Source of the DNA: Planctomonas psychrotolerans | Lineage (GTDB): Bacteria > Actinomycetota > Actinomycetes > Actinomycetales > Microbacteriaceae | Assembly: GCF_008642235.1 (NCBI RefSeq) | Contig: NZ_SJEV01000001.1 | Span: 496,001-560,000, forward strand | DNA: 64,000 bases | Reading direction: 5' to 3' | Shown here: one piece after another, positions 8,866-17,052 of the stretch | Position numbering within the stretch: the first letter of the stretch is position 1 | How the letters are laid out: the number at the start of each line of letters is the position of its first letter | The notes under the pieces: model-generated | What the model saw: only the letters and a program-made list of their open reading frames with translations | Databases searched by the model: none | Told to the model about the DNA's origin: nothing | Made by a program: the position numbers and the translations under genes

Positions 8866-9226
8866 ACGGTCCATGAGCCTGTCGCCCACGGTCCCTGAGC
8901 CTGTCGAAGGGACATCACGCAACCCACGACGCTTCGACAAGCACAGCGTCCGCATGCTCCCGCCCCACGGTCCCTGAGCCCGTCGAAGGGACGACCCCAC
9001 GGTCCCTGAGCCCGTCGAAGGGACGCACGGCAACCCACGACGCTTCGACAAGCTCAGCGTCCATATGGTCCCCACCTCCACGGTCCCTGAGCCTGTCGAA
9101 GGGACGACCCCACGGAGCCTGTCGAAGGGACGCACGGCAACCCACGACGCTTCGACAAGCTCAGCGTCCGTATGGTTCCGTCAGCGGGATGCCCGCAACC
9201 CACGACGCTTCGACAAGCTCAGCGCC
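8866..9226. repeat. Hairpin-repeat cluster between convergent ends
   Basis: This fills the gap between the dehydrogenase and xerC, whose 3' ends face each other. About ten copies or fragments alternate in orientation. One type has arms GTCCCT/AGGGAC around an 11-nt core; the other has arms GACGCT/AGCGTC around TCGACAAGCTC. A longer unit joins the two types and recurs about three times, including the shared CAACCCACGACG lead-in. No protein is encoded here; apparent reading frames only translate the repeats. Confidence 0.92.
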
Positions 9227-9236
9227 CGTATGGACG

Positions 9237-10142
9237 CTACGCCCGGGGATGCGCGTTGAGGTAACTCTGCCGCAAGCGGTCGGTGGAGACGTGCGTGTAG
9301 ATCTGCGTCGTGCCGAGGCTCGCGTGCCCGAGCATTTCCTGCACCGCACGCAGGTCCGCGCCACCGTCGAGGAGGTGGGTTGCCGCCGTGTGACGGAGGG
9401 CGTGCGGACCCGACGGGCCGCTCCCCTGCACGTCGGCGAGCAGCTCCGCCACGAGGCGGTACACCGTGCGGGGCCCGAGTCGCCCGCCCCGGCTGCCCAG
9501 GAAGAGCGCAGCACCCGACGTGGGCGCCGCCAGCTCGGGCCTTCCGCGGTGCAGGTAGTCGACCACCGCTCGCTGCGCCGGGACGCCGAACGGCACGACG
9601 CGTTCCTTCGACCCCTTACCCGTCACCCGGAGCGTCAACCGCTCGTGGTCGAGATCGGCGAGGTCGAGTCCGGTGAGCTCGGAGACGCGGAGCGCCGACG
9701 CGTACAGCACCTCGATGATCGCCACATCCCGCACCGCCACCGGATCACCGTCGGCCGCTCTCGCCTGCAGGCCGCTCAGCAGGGAATCGAGTTGCTCCGT
9801 GCCGAGCACTCGCGGCAACGTGCGGCCCGGTTTCGGGGCGCGCAGGCGCGTCGCCGTGTCGGCGGTCGTCGCGCCCTCCCGCTTCAACCAGGCCGAGAGC
9901 CCCTTGGCCGCCGCCGCCCGGCGCGCGAGGGTCGCCTTGGCGAGCCCCGCCTGCGAGCCGTTCCACAACCAGTCGCGCAGCACCTCCAGATCGAGCTCGG
10001 CCGCGTCGGTCACCGACTGCTCGCCGGCGAACTTCAGCAGGTCGGCGAGATCCGATCGATAGGACCGCACGGTGTGGGCCGAGTACCCGCGCTCGGCCGA
10101 CAGGAACTGCGCGTACCGCTCCACCGCTCGCTCGAGTTCCAT
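9237..10142 (-). CDS. xerC: Tyrosine recombinase XerC
   Basis: Site-specific recombinase that, with XerD, resolves chromosome dimers at dif. The 301-residue protein has the SAM-like core-binding domain (about 1-90) and the catalytic domain. The active-site set is visible: Arg in [11 protein letters not shown], Lys in [16 protein letters not shown], His in [10 protein letters not shown], and Tyr in IYTHVS. Location next to dprA-comM-yraN is the usual actinobacterial setting, which favours XerC over a phage integrase. Start could be ATG 10142 or ATG 10160; neither has a good Shine-Dalgarno, and 10142 fits family length. Confidence 0.93.
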   Translation of the reverse strand: MELERAVERYAQFLSAERGYSAHTVRSYRSDLADLLKFAGEQSVTDAAELDLEVLRDWLWNGSQAGLAKATLARRAAAAKGLSAWLKREGATTADTATRLRAPKPGRTLPRVLGTEQLDSLLSGLQARAADGDPVAVRDVAIIEVLYASALRVSELTGLDLADLDHERLTLRVTGKGSKERVVPFGVPAQRAVVDYLHRGRPELAAPTSGAALFLGSRGGRLGPRTVYRLVAELLADVQGSGPSGPHALRHTAATHLLDGGADLRAVQEMLGHASLGTTQIYTHVSTDRLRQSYLNAHPRA

Positions 10143-10430
10143 GTCTCTAGCGTCCCGCATACGGGGCCGGGGACGGAACGGCGCGCGGCGGGAACGTCCG
10201 GTAAGGAACGGCCGCGCCGTCTGTCATCCCACGTCTCTTCGCCAGTGCAGCCGAGGCCACGCTCGACGAACCCGCCTCCGTCGTGTCGGCCCGGCACGGA
10301 TGGCCCGCGGAGGCCTTGACTCCCGTCGAGCAGCGCCGCCACGCTGATAGTCGTCCGTTCGGCGCTCGCGGGACCGCTCGGGTGATCGGCGCGTCGAACG
10401 GGGACGAGCAGCATGCGAAAGGAGAAAGAC

Positions 10431-10862
10431 ATGTCCGACACCTCACCGCTTCGCGGCCTCGCGCAGGTCAACCTCTCGGCGGAGAACGTGGCCGAAGCGC
10501 GCGACTGGTACTCGCGCTTCCTCGGCGTACAGCCGTACTTCCAGCAGCCGGATGCCGAGAGTCCCGCGTACGTCGAGTTCCGACTGGGCGACTACCAGCA
10601 CGAGTTGGGGATCATCGACCGCAGATACCTGCCACCGGCGAGCACCGCGGAACCAACCGGTGCCATCGTCCGCTGGCACGTCGACGATGTGGCAGCGACG
10701 ATGGAGGGTTTGATCGGCCTGGGCGCGACCGTCCACGAGCCCGCGACGGAACGGGGCGAGGGCTTCGTCACCGCGTCGGTGGTCGACCCATTCGGCAACA
10801 TCCTCGGCGTGATGTACAGCCCGCACTACCTCAGCACGCTCGAGCACCCAGCTCCGGCCTGA
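10431..10862 (+). CDS. VOC (glyoxalase/bleomycin-resistance fold) protein
   Basis: A 143-residue single VOC protein with two beta-alpha-beta-beta-beta halves. The first covers LRGLAQVNLSAENVAEARDW to LGIID; the second covers IVRWHVDDVAATMEGL to VVDPFGNILGVMYSPHY. Potential metal-ligand positions are spread over both halves, but activity (lyase, dioxygenase or binding protein) cannot be assigned. ATG at 10431 has AAAGGAG with 6-nt spacing. The gene interrupts the xerC-dprA pair and is convergent with dprA. The 10143-10430 interval upstream holds nothing I can name. Confidence 0.85.
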   Translation: MSDTSPLRGLAQVNLSAENVAEARDWYSRFLGVQPYFQQPDAESPAYVEFRLGDYQHELGIIDRRYLPPASTAEPTGAIVRWHVDDVAATMEGLIGLGATVHEPATERGEGFVTASVVDPFGNILGVMYSPHYLSTLEHPAPA

Positions 10863-10922
10863 CTCGTGCCGAGGTGACGAGCACCCAGTACGCGAACGTT
10901 CTCGTCCCCATCACCGACCGGG

Positions 10923-12260
10923 TCAACGCCGCCTCACCCATCCCGTCGACTTCTCCACGACCGCATCCTCCAGTTCCAGCCGCCCGAGGCAGCCCTGCAC
11001 GGCGGCGACCGAGAGTCCGGAGCGCCGCGCGATGTCGAGCACGATACGAGCAGAGCGGGCACTCATCGCGTCCAGCACCCGCACATCGTCACGGGTGCGG
11101 CCAACCCCTGCTCCCTCCCATTCCGATGACGGATGCGGTGACGGCGGAACGAATGCTGCCTCGGGCATCAGCTCCGCCATCTCCTCGGCATTGGTGACGC
11201 ACACGGCGTCGTAGTCCCGGATGAGGCGGTGGCACCCAGCGGATGCGGGAGACGTCACCGGTCCGGGCACGGCGCCGAGCGGACGCCCCAGCGCTGCGGC
11301 ATGCCCGGCGGTGTTCAGCGATCCCGATCGCCAGCCCGCCTCGAGCACCACGGTCGCCTGACTGGTCGCCGCGATGAGTCGGTTGCGCTGCAGGAAGCGC
11401 CATTTGGTCGGTGCTGATCCGCAGGGCAACTCCGAGATCACCGCTCCTTCCTCCACCATCCGGCCGAGTAGGGCATCGTGGCCGCTGGGGTAGAAGCGGT
11501 CCACCCCGCCGGCCAGGAACGCCACCGTGACTCCCCCGCTCGCGAGAGCCGCCCGATGGGCCATGCCGTCGATCCCGTACGCGGCACCCGACACGATGGC
11601 GAGTCCGCGGTCGACGAGTCCCGCCGACGCCTCCATCGCCACATGCTCGCCGTACCCGGTGGCGGCGCGGGCGCCCACCAACGCGACGGAACGGCCGAGT
11701 GCCGGCAGCACCGCCTCCCGGCCGCGCAGCCACAGCGCCAGCGGCGCGTGCTCGCCGAGGTCGTCCACGCCGTCCGGCCAGTGCGGCCCGCCCGGCACCA
11801 GAATGCGCGTGCCGATGCGAGCTGCCTGCCGGAGGGCTCGAACGGCGGTGTCGATGTCGACGCGGGGCCGCCACCGATCGAGGGCCTGTCCGACATCCCC
11901 GGCTCCGAGCATCGCCTCGGCCGTTTCACCGGCGGTCCGCGCGCTGGACAGGATGCGTCCCACCGGCCACTGCTCCAGAAGCGCGTCGAGCAGGAGGGGC
12001 GCGCCGAGCGCGGCGGTCAGTGCACCGGCGGCACGGTCACCCGGCTCGGCGATGCCCGTGAGAGCGGACCGGGCGAAGATCTCGGCCGCGCTCGGCCGGC
12101 TCGACTCCGACTCCCCACGCCCAGAAGACTCCCCACGCCCGGCAGCCTCCCCACGCCCGGCAGCCTCCCCACGCCCGGGAGCCTCCGCCGCCCCGGGCGC
12201 CACTGCCGCCACCAGTGCGTCGACCATCGACGCGTCGAGACCGAAGAGGACGCCGGTCAC
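10923..12260 (-). CDS. dprA: DNA-processing protein DprA
   Basis: In transformable bacteria DprA loads RecA on incoming single-stranded DNA. In actinobacteria it is widely kept and its role is less clear. The 445-residue protein has a Rossmann-like DprA domain (ALVGARAATGYGEHV, then SGAAYGIDGMAHRAAL, FLAGGVDRFYP, then QRNRLIAATSQATVV) and a C-terminal winged-helix (SARIVLDIARRSGLSVAAVQ). The start is a GTG at 12260 that overlaps the comM stop (GTGA), implying coupled translation. Residues ~29-50 are a four-copy GRGE repeat absent from other DprA proteins. Confidence 0.93.
   Translation of the reverse strand: MTGVLFGLDASMVDALVAAVAPGAAEAPGRGEAAGRGEAAGRGESSGRGESESSRPSAAEIFARSALTGIAEPGDRAAGALTAALGAPLLLDALLEQWPVGRILSSARTAGETAEAMLGAGDVGQALDRWRPRVDIDTAVRALRQAARIGTRILVPGGPHWPDGVDDLGEHAPLALWLRGREAVLPALGRSVALVGARAATGYGEHVAMEASAGLVDRGLAIVSGAAYGIDGMAHRAALASGGVTVAFLAGGVDRFYPSGHDALLGRMVEEGAVISELPCGSAPTKWRFLQRNRLIAATSQATVVLEAGWRSGSLNTAGHAAALGRPLGAVPGPVTSPASAGCHRLIRDYDAVCVTNAEEMAELMPEAAFVPPSPHPSSEWEGAGVGRTRDDVRVLDAMSARSARIVLDIARRSGLSVAAVQGCLGRLELEDAVVEKSTGWVRRR
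12111..12182 (-). repeat. 18-bp tandem repeat within dprA
   Basis: Four contiguous 18-bp units, each beginning CTCCCCACGCCC on the plus strand, encode four six-residue GRGE-plus-two units near the N-terminus of DprA. The two middle units are identical and the outer ones differ by a few bases, indicating recent unequal exchange or slippage. The period preserves the reading frame. Confidence 0.92.
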
Positions 12261-13798
12261 GACATCGCCCGTCGAAGGAACAGTGCCCTGCCCACATGGT
12301 CGGGCGACGGTCGACCCTCGCCGTCGAGGTCGGCGAGGGTCCAGCTGAGGCGGAGCACCCGGTCGTAGCCCCGCATGGTGATGCCGCCGCGTTCGAGAGC
12401 GCGATCGAGCGCCGCTGTCGCTCGCCCGCCGAGCGCCGCCGTGCCATTGCGGAGCCACGAGCCCGGTACCTGGGAGTTGAGCGTCCACGGTGTCGCACGA
12501 AGGCGCTCGCGCGCAGCCGCCCGGGCCGCGGTGACACGGGCACGCCCGTCGGCCGTCGACATGCGCGGTCCATCGGTGGACAGCGCGAGTTGTGCGGCGG
12601 TGACCTGGCGCACCCCGAGCTGGATGTCGATGCGATCGAGCAACGGACCGGAGATGCGCGCCAGGTACCGCCGCCTCGCGTTCGGAGGGCACATGCACGA
12701 CGCATCCTGCGCTCCGTACTGCCCGCAGGGGCAGGGATTCGCGGCCATGACGAGTTGGAACCGCCCAGGGAAGTGCGCCACCGCACTCGCACGATGGATG
12801 CTGATGCGGCCGGACTCGAGGGGCTGCCGCAGGCAGTCGAGCACCGCCATCGAGAACTCGGGCGCCTCGTCGAGGAAGAGCACGCCGTGCGTCGCACGCA
12901 CCGCCGCGCCCGGCCTGATCTGCCCGCTTCCCCCACCCACCATCGCGGCCGCAGTGGCGGTGTGGTGCGGACTCTCGAGCGGCGGTCGGGTCACGAGGCT
13001 GCTGCCCACGGCCAATCCCGCGAGGGACCGGATGGAGCTCACCTCTAACGCCTCGGCGGGCTCCAGATCCGGAAGAAGCCCGGGCAACCGGCTCGCGAGC
13101 ATGGTCTTCCCCGCGCCCGGTGGCCCCAGGAGGAACACGTGATGAGCGCCAGCAGCGGCGGCGAGCAGTGCTCCGATCGCCTCCTCATTGCCGACGATGT
13201 CGGTGAGGTCGAGGTGCTCGGCCGCTGCCTCATGCCCCTCCGGTGTGCCCACCCGTTCGATGGGCTCCACCGGGACCGGTTGGTACTCGCCACCGTGCCA
13301 GATCGCGGCATCCCGCAGCGACGCCACCGGGACCACGCGCACGTCCGGCACGAGGGAGGCCTCATCGGCATTGCCGGTGGGCACCATCACCACGCGGTGG
13401 CCGGCGCGGGATGCCGCGAGCACAGCGGGCAGTACCCCGTTGACCGGGCGGAGTCGCCCATCCAGTCCGAGCTCGCCCACGTGCACGACCCGCTCCACCG
13501 ATTCCGCATGCACACTGCCCGCCGCCGCGAGGATGGAGACCGCGATCGCGAGGTCGAAACCCGACCCGTGCTTCGGCAGCGCCGCCGGCGAGAGATTCAC
13601 CGTGAGCTTGTGGCTCGGCAGGGCGCAACCGGAGTTCGATGCCGCCGACCGCACGCGGTCTTTCGCCTCTCCCAGAGCGGTGTCGGGGAGCCCGATGAGC
13701 ACGAAGCCCGGCAGGCCGGCGGAGATGTCGCTCTCCACCTCCACCACTGCGCCCGTCAGTCCGAGGAGCGCCACGGACAGGGTGCGCCCCACGCCCAT
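12257..13798 (-). CDS. comM: ComM/YifB family magnesium-chelatase-like AAA+ ATPase
   Basis: Ring-forming AAA+ helicase; in Gram-negative competent bacteria ComM drives branch migration during transformation. The 513-residue protein has an N-terminal Lon-protease-like (ChlI) region (GLPDTALGEAKDRVR, LSPAALPKHGSGFDLAIA), Walker A GPPGAGKTMLA, Walker B FLDEAPEF, and the cysteine-rich NPCPCGQYG...CMCPP segment. Start ATG at 13798 overlaps the yraN stop (ATGA), and its stop overlaps the dprA start. yraN-comM-dprA is therefore one translationally coupled block. Confidence 0.94.
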   Translation of the reverse strand: MGVGRTLSVALLGLTGAVVEVESDISAGLPGFVLIGLPDTALGEAKDRVRSAASNSGCALPSHKLTVNLSPAALPKHGSGFDLAIAVSILAAAGSVHAESVERVVHVGELGLDGRLRPVNGVLPAVLAASRAGHRVVMVPTGNADEASLVPDVRVVPVASLRDAAIWHGGEYQPVPVEPIERVGTPEGHEAAAEHLDLTDIVGNEEAIGALLAAAAGAHHVFLLGPPGAGKTMLASRLPGLLPDLEPAEALEVSSIRSLAGLAVGSSLVTRPPLESPHHTATAAAMVGGGSGQIRPGAAVRATHGVLFLDEAPEFSMAVLDCLRQPLESGRISIHRASAVAHFPGRFQLVMAANPCPCGQYGAQDASCMCPPNARRRYLARISGPLLDRIDIQLGVRQVTAAQLALSTDGPRMSTADGRARVTAARAAARERLRATPWTLNSQVPGSWLRNGTAALGGRATAALDRALERGGITMRGYDRVLRLSWTLADLDGEGRPSPDHVGRALFLRRAMS

Positions 13799-14154
13799 CA
13801 GAACACGCCCTCGAGGTGCTCGATCGTCGGAGCGGCCCCGGGTGGGGCGAGAACGGCGACCGCGTCGATGCGAATGCGGCGACGGGTGGCGCCGTGCTGC
13901 TCGCACCACTCGCCCGCCAGTCGGCGCAGGCGAGCCAGCTTCGCCACCGTGATCGCCTCGAAGGGGTGCCCGAACGCGGTTCCCGACCGGGTCTTCACCT
14001 CCACGAAGACCGTGTCATCACCGCGTTGCACGACGAGGTCGATCTCGCCCTGCTCGCACCGCCAATTGCGGTCGAGCACCGCATAGCCCTGCTCGGTCAG
14101 TCGCTCGGCGACGAGCTGCTCACCCCACCTACCGAGTTCGTCCTTCGCCGCCAT
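13798..14154 (-). CDS. yraN: UPF0102 family protein YraN, predicted nuclease fold
   Basis: A 118-residue member of UPF0102, an endonuclease-like fold related to Holliday-junction resolvases; the cellular role is not settled. The fold signature is visible: GRWGEQLVAERL, then EIDLV, then FVEVKTR (the D and E-x-K catalytic-type residues), and FEAITVAKLARLRRLA. ATG at 14154 is chosen over a GTG at 14169 because GGAGG lies 5 nt upstream of it. First gene of the coupled yraN-comM-dprA block. Confidence 0.92.
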   Translation of the reverse strand: MAAKDELGRWGEQLVAERLTEQGYAVLDRNWRCEQGEIDLVVQRGDDTVFVEVKTRSGTAFGHPFEAITVAKLARLRRLAGEWCEQHGATRRRIRIDAVAVLAPPGAAPTIEHLEGVF

Positions 14155-14220
14155 GTCGACCTCCGGCACCAGAGTGGCAAGCCTGGGAGATCGAATGAAC
14201 CGGCGATGTGTGATCTGTGC

Positions 14221-14289
14221 ACACCGCCCCGTCGGGACGGTGTGGGGAGAAGCACCGCCCCCGGGGCGACGCGCGTCCCCGGGGGCGGT
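14221..14289 (-). terminator. Two tandem hairpins downstream of the exporter gene
   Basis: A perfect 13-bp stem (14254-14266 with 14277-14289, 10-nt loop) and a shorter hairpin at 14221-14243 (ACACCG/CGGTGT with an inner CCC/GGG). They sit between the minus-strand exporter gene (ending at 14373) and yraN. There is no convincing T-tract, so terminator action is inferred from stem strength and position. Confidence 0.6.
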
Positions 14290-14372
14290 CGGCGACCGGG
14301 CTTCACGGTCTCATTGCGCACCACTCGTGCCTTTTTCGCGCTGCTGAGCCTTCGGGCACTCCTCCCGCTCGC

Positions 14373-14957
14373 TCAGACTCCGACGACGTAGGTGAGAGCG
14401 GCCCAGACGGAGACCGCGGTCACGGTAGTCCAGAGGACGATCGCCACGGCCTGCCAGAGCAGCACCCATCCCCGGGGAGTTCCGCTGGCGATCAGGATGG
14501 ACGACGTGATCTGCGTCGGGATCGCAAGGGGACCGAGGATGCTCGCGCCGGGGACGCCGAAACGAACGAGCCACCCCTTGACGCGCCGCCGACCCTTCGA
14601 CTCCGGCTCGGCCGGCACCGCATCCTGGTCCGCAGCGATCCGCTCGTCCCCCCAGGACTCCGGGGTTCCTCCGGCGCCCGCCGTAGCGCTGACGCGGGTC
14701 GTGCGACGGTTCACCGCAGCCGTGCGAGCCCGGGACGTGAGGGATACCACCAGCATCACGGAGGCGAAGTTGCCGACAGCGGCGGCGAGGGCGGCGGCGA
14801 TGGGGTTGAGGCCACCGACGATGCCGATCATCGAGGCGAGCTCGCCCTCGATGAACGGGACGGTTCCAGCGAGCATCACGATGACGGGCTGGAGGATCTC
14901 GGGCACATGGTCCACGAGGTCTTGGAAGTTGCGGATGAGGTCCTGAACAGGATTCAC
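14373..14957 (-). CDS. Small multidrug-export (COG2426-like) membrane protein
   Basis: A 194-residue integral membrane protein resembling the putative small multidrug-export family (Sm_multidrug_ex). Seen: VIVMLAGTVPFIEGELAS and GGLNPIAAALAAAVGN, the acidic-plus-Gly/Asn pattern of that family; a charged cytoplasmic loop at about residues 75-125; then two further hydrophobic segments from GVPGASILGPLAIPTQ onward. Substrate is unknown. It is transcribed divergently from a MerR regulator, and its own promoter carries a MerR-type 19-bp spacer with a dyad. Inducible export of a toxic compound is a reasonable inference. Confidence 0.72.
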   Translation of the reverse strand: MNPVQDLIRNFQDLVDHVPEILQPVIVMLAGTVPFIEGELASMIGIVGGLNPIAAALAAAVGNFASVMLVVSLTSRARTAAVNRRTTRVSATAGAGGTPESWGDERIAADQDAVPAEPESKGRRRVKGWLVRFGVPGASILGPLAIPTQITSSILIASGTPRGWVLLWQAVAIVLWTTVTAVSVWAALTYVVGV

Positions 14958-15017
14958 GATTCTAGAAGATCCTTCATTGTGCGGGCGAAAAGGGAGCGGG
15001 TTTTCGCTTCCGACCTC

Positions 15018-15048
15018 AGTAGAAACCGTGTTCTCGGAACAGGGTCAA
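15018..15048 (-). promoter_or_regulatory. MerR-type promoter/operator of the exporter gene
   Basis: Read on the minus strand: TTGACC, 19-nt spacer, TCTACT. Inside the spacer is a perfect dyad, TGTTC-CGA-GAACA (15029-15041), beginning at the second spacer base. A 19-bp spacer with a central dyad is the hallmark of promoters that MerR-family activators untwist. The divergent promoter shares the same dyad at the same offset. Confidence 0.7.
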
Positions 15049-15169
15049 GTAGTTCCCGACCTCGTCGTCCGCTCGGGGTCGGGAGGCTCCGCGCGAGCCG
15101 TTCTGCACGGTGCTGCTGGGCGCCTCAGGCGCATCTGCCGTCGACGACGAAACGACCGCGGGAAGCCGC

Positions 15170-15200
15170 TTGACCATGTGCTCGGAACAGGGTCTTAGAT
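15170..15200 (+). promoter_or_regulatory. MerR-type promoter/operator of the MerR gene
   Basis: Plus strand: TTGACC, exactly 19 nt, TTAGAT. The spacer contains TGTGC-TCG-GAACA (15177-15189), a one-mismatch version of the dyad at 15029-15041, again starting at the second spacer base. The 14-base string CTCGGAACAGGGTC is identical at 15033-15046 and 15181-15194. This suggests autoregulation of the downstream merR gene. Confidence 0.7.
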
Positions 15201-15227
15201 GAAGGGCACGAGAGAGGGACCACAGAC

Positions 15228-15992
15228 ATGGCGTGGAGCACACGGGAGATCGCGGATCTCGCGGGGACGACCGTGAACGCCGTGCGCCACTACCACCGCG
15301 TGGGCGTGCTCGAGGAACCCGATCGCATGTCCAACGGGTACAAGCAGTACGAGGTTCGGCATCTGGTCCGCCTTCTGCAGATCCGCCGACTGCGCGACCT
15401 GGGGGTGCCCGTCGACCGGATCGAACAGGTGGGGTTCAGCGGCCAAACCCCCATGGCGGCGCTGACGGCGATCGATGCGGATCTCGCGAAGAGCATTGAG
15501 CGGCTGCAGCGTGCTCGCGCCGAGATCAAGGCGATCCTCCTCGGCTCGTCCGTAACGGACCTGCCCCCGGGTTTCGAGGGTGTCGCGTCGAAGCTGTCTA
15601 CGCCCGAGCGCTCGCTCGTTCTCATCTACTCCCAGCTGTACGACGAGGAGGCGATGGCTGATGTCCGCGAGATGATCGAGTCCGAGCCGGACGATGTCGG
15701 CGGGGCGTTCGCCTCCCTGGCCCCCGACGCGGATGAGCGCACGCGTCAGCAGGTGGCCGAGCAGTACGCGCCCGTCATCGCGAGAACCTTGACGGACTAC
15801 CCCTGGCTGAGTGATCAGACCGGCCACGTCTCCAAGAGCCCCGAGGCGACGCAGGAGACGGTTGCACAGTCGGTCGCTGCCCTCTACAACCCCGCGCAGC
15901 TCGATGTGCTCGTCCGTGCAAGCCGCATCGCGCATGAGCAGATGCGACAGCGCGAAACGGACCCGGTCGACGAGGAGAGCACGTCCGAATAG
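15228..15992 (+). CDS. MerR family transcriptional regulator
   Basis: A 254-residue regulator with an N-terminal MerR winged helix (STREIADLAGTTVNAVRHYH, then GYKQYEVRHLVRLLQIRRLRDLGV), a dimerisation helix around residues 75-110, and an uncharacterised helical C-terminal domain of about 140 residues. It has no cysteines, so it is not a thiol-metal or redox sensor of the MerR/SoxR kind; a drug- or metabolite-type effector domain is more likely. ATG at 15228 follows a GAGGGA-type Shine-Dalgarno. Divergent from the small exporter, with matched MerR-type promoters between them; it probably controls both. Confidence 0.9.
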   Translation: MAWSTREIADLAGTTVNAVRHYHRVGVLEEPDRMSNGYKQYEVRHLVRLLQIRRLRDLGVPVDRIEQVGFSGQTPMAALTAIDADLAKSIERLQRARAEIKAILLGSSVTDLPPGFEGVASKLSTPERSLVLIYSQLYDEEAMADVREMIESEPDDVGGAFASLAPDADERTRQQVAEQYAPVIARTLTDYPWLSDQTGHVSKSPEATQETVAQSVAALYNPAQLDVLVRASRIAHEQMRQRETDPVDEESTSE

Positions 15993-16044
15993 GCAGTGTC
16001 GGTACGTTGCGGGTCTCAGTCCGAGGAAAGGGCGAGCGGGCGAA

Positions 16045-16368
16045 CTACTCGTCGAGCGCGAGTTCCTTGGGCAGCTCGAACTCCTTGGAGGACAGCTCCT
16101 CCACGTTCACGTCCTTGAACGTGAGCACGCGCACGCTCTTGACGAAGCGGTCGGAGCGGTAGACGTCCCACACCCAGACGTCGGTCATCGTCAGTTCGAA
16201 ATAGAAGTCGTGCTCGGTATCGCGACGCACGAGTTCGACCTCGTTGGCCAGGTAGAACCTGCGCTCCGTCTCGACCACGAACTTGAATTGGCCCACCACG
16301 TCACGGTATTCCCGGTACAGCGCCAGTTCGACTTCGCGGTCGTAGTCCTCGAATTCGTCGTCATCCAT
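16045..16368 (-). CDS. DUF2469 family protein
   Basis: A 107-residue acidic protein of DUF2469, an actinobacterial family of unknown function usually placed next to rnhB. The sequence is rich in aromatic and acidic residues: EFEDYDREVELALYREYRDV at the N-terminus, then FYFELTMTDVWVWDVYRS. No catalytic motif is apparent. It lies 12 nt downstream of rnhB on the same strand and is likely co-transcribed in lepB-rnhB-DUF2469. Confidence 0.9.
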   Translation of the reverse strand: MDDDEFEDYDREVELALYREYRDVVGQFKFVVETERRFYLANEVELVRRDTEHDFYFELTMTDVWVWDVYRSDRFVKSVRVLTFKDVNVEELSSKEFELPKELALDE

Positions 16369-16380
16369 GGTGAGCCAATC

Positions 16381-17052
16381 CTACGACCTCGCCAGCAGCG
16401 GTTCGCCCTCGGCGGTGCGCAGCCAGGTGCGACGGTGGAAGTCCGACGGTCCGTGCTCCGCGATCGCGGCCATGTGCTCGGTGCTCCCGTACCCCTTGTT
16501 GCCGGCCCAGCCGTAGCGCGGTTCGACCGCGTGCCGGTCGATCATGAGGCGGTCGCGGTGCACCTTGGCGATCACCGAGGCGGCGGCGACGGAGGCGCAG
16601 TCCCGGTCGGCCTTGATGCGGGTCTGCACGGGCACCGGCGCGGGCAGCGCCCGGTTCACGTAGTCCCAGTTGCCGTCGAGCAGCACCACGGCCTCGCTCA
16701 CCGGCGCACCCAGTTCGGCCAGCGCCTCGAGGGCGCGCCGAGCCGCGAGCCCGAGGCACGCGGTGAGGCCGATGGCATCCACCTCGTCGCAGGTGGCGAG
16801 GCCCACGGCGGAATGCAGCGACCAGGAAGCGGCGAGGGGCGCGAGTTCCTCGCGTCGTTTCTCGCTCAGCATCTTGGAGTCGCGGAGCCCCGCGGGGATG
16901 CGACGGCGGGTGGGGGCGATGAGTGCCGCACCTACGGCGACGGGTCCGGCGATGGCGCCCCTGCCGACCTCGTCGAGCCCGATCACGTAACGGGCGCCGG
17001 ATGCGAACATCTTCCGCTCCACCCGCATCGTGGGGTCGGCCACCGGCGTCAT
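16381..17052 (-). CDS. rnhB: Ribonuclease HII
   Basis: Removes ribonucleotides misincorporated in DNA and cuts RNA-DNA hybrids. The 223-residue protein has all acidic residues of the family: Asp-Glu in GLDEVGRGAIAGP (near residue 26), Asp in VLLDGNWDY, and Asp in IKADRDCASVAAAS. Also GYGSTEHMAAI and HRRTW near the C-terminus. The ATG at 17052 directly abuts the lepB stop at 17053-17055. Confidence 0.96.
   Translation of the reverse strand: MTPVADPTMRVERKMFASGARYVIGLDEVGRGAIAGPVAVGAALIAPTRRRIPAGLRDSKMLSEKRREELAPLAASWSLHSAVGLATCDEVDAIGLTACLGLAARRALEALAELGAPVSEAVVLLDGNWDYVNRALPAPVPVQTRIKADRDCASVAAASVIAKVHRDRLMIDRHAVEPRYGWAGNKGYGSTEHMAAIAEHGPSDFHRRTWLRTAEGEPLLARS

Noticed and set aside
12261-12698. 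N-terminal extension of DprA by 146 codons
   Set aside because: It overlaps comM in another frame, is Arg/His-rich, and the GTG at 12260 overlapping the comM stop gives the expected family N-terminus.
14373-14957. DedA family membership for the small exporter
   Set aside because: The hydrophobic pattern and the acidic motif in the first segment fit the small multidrug-export family better; DedA has a different conserved Arg/Glu arrangement and length.
15016-15243. A 75-codon minus-strand frame between the exporter and the MerR gene
   Set aside because: It overlaps both proposed promoters and the merR start; its repeated CSEH/REH stretches only translate the duplicated operator.
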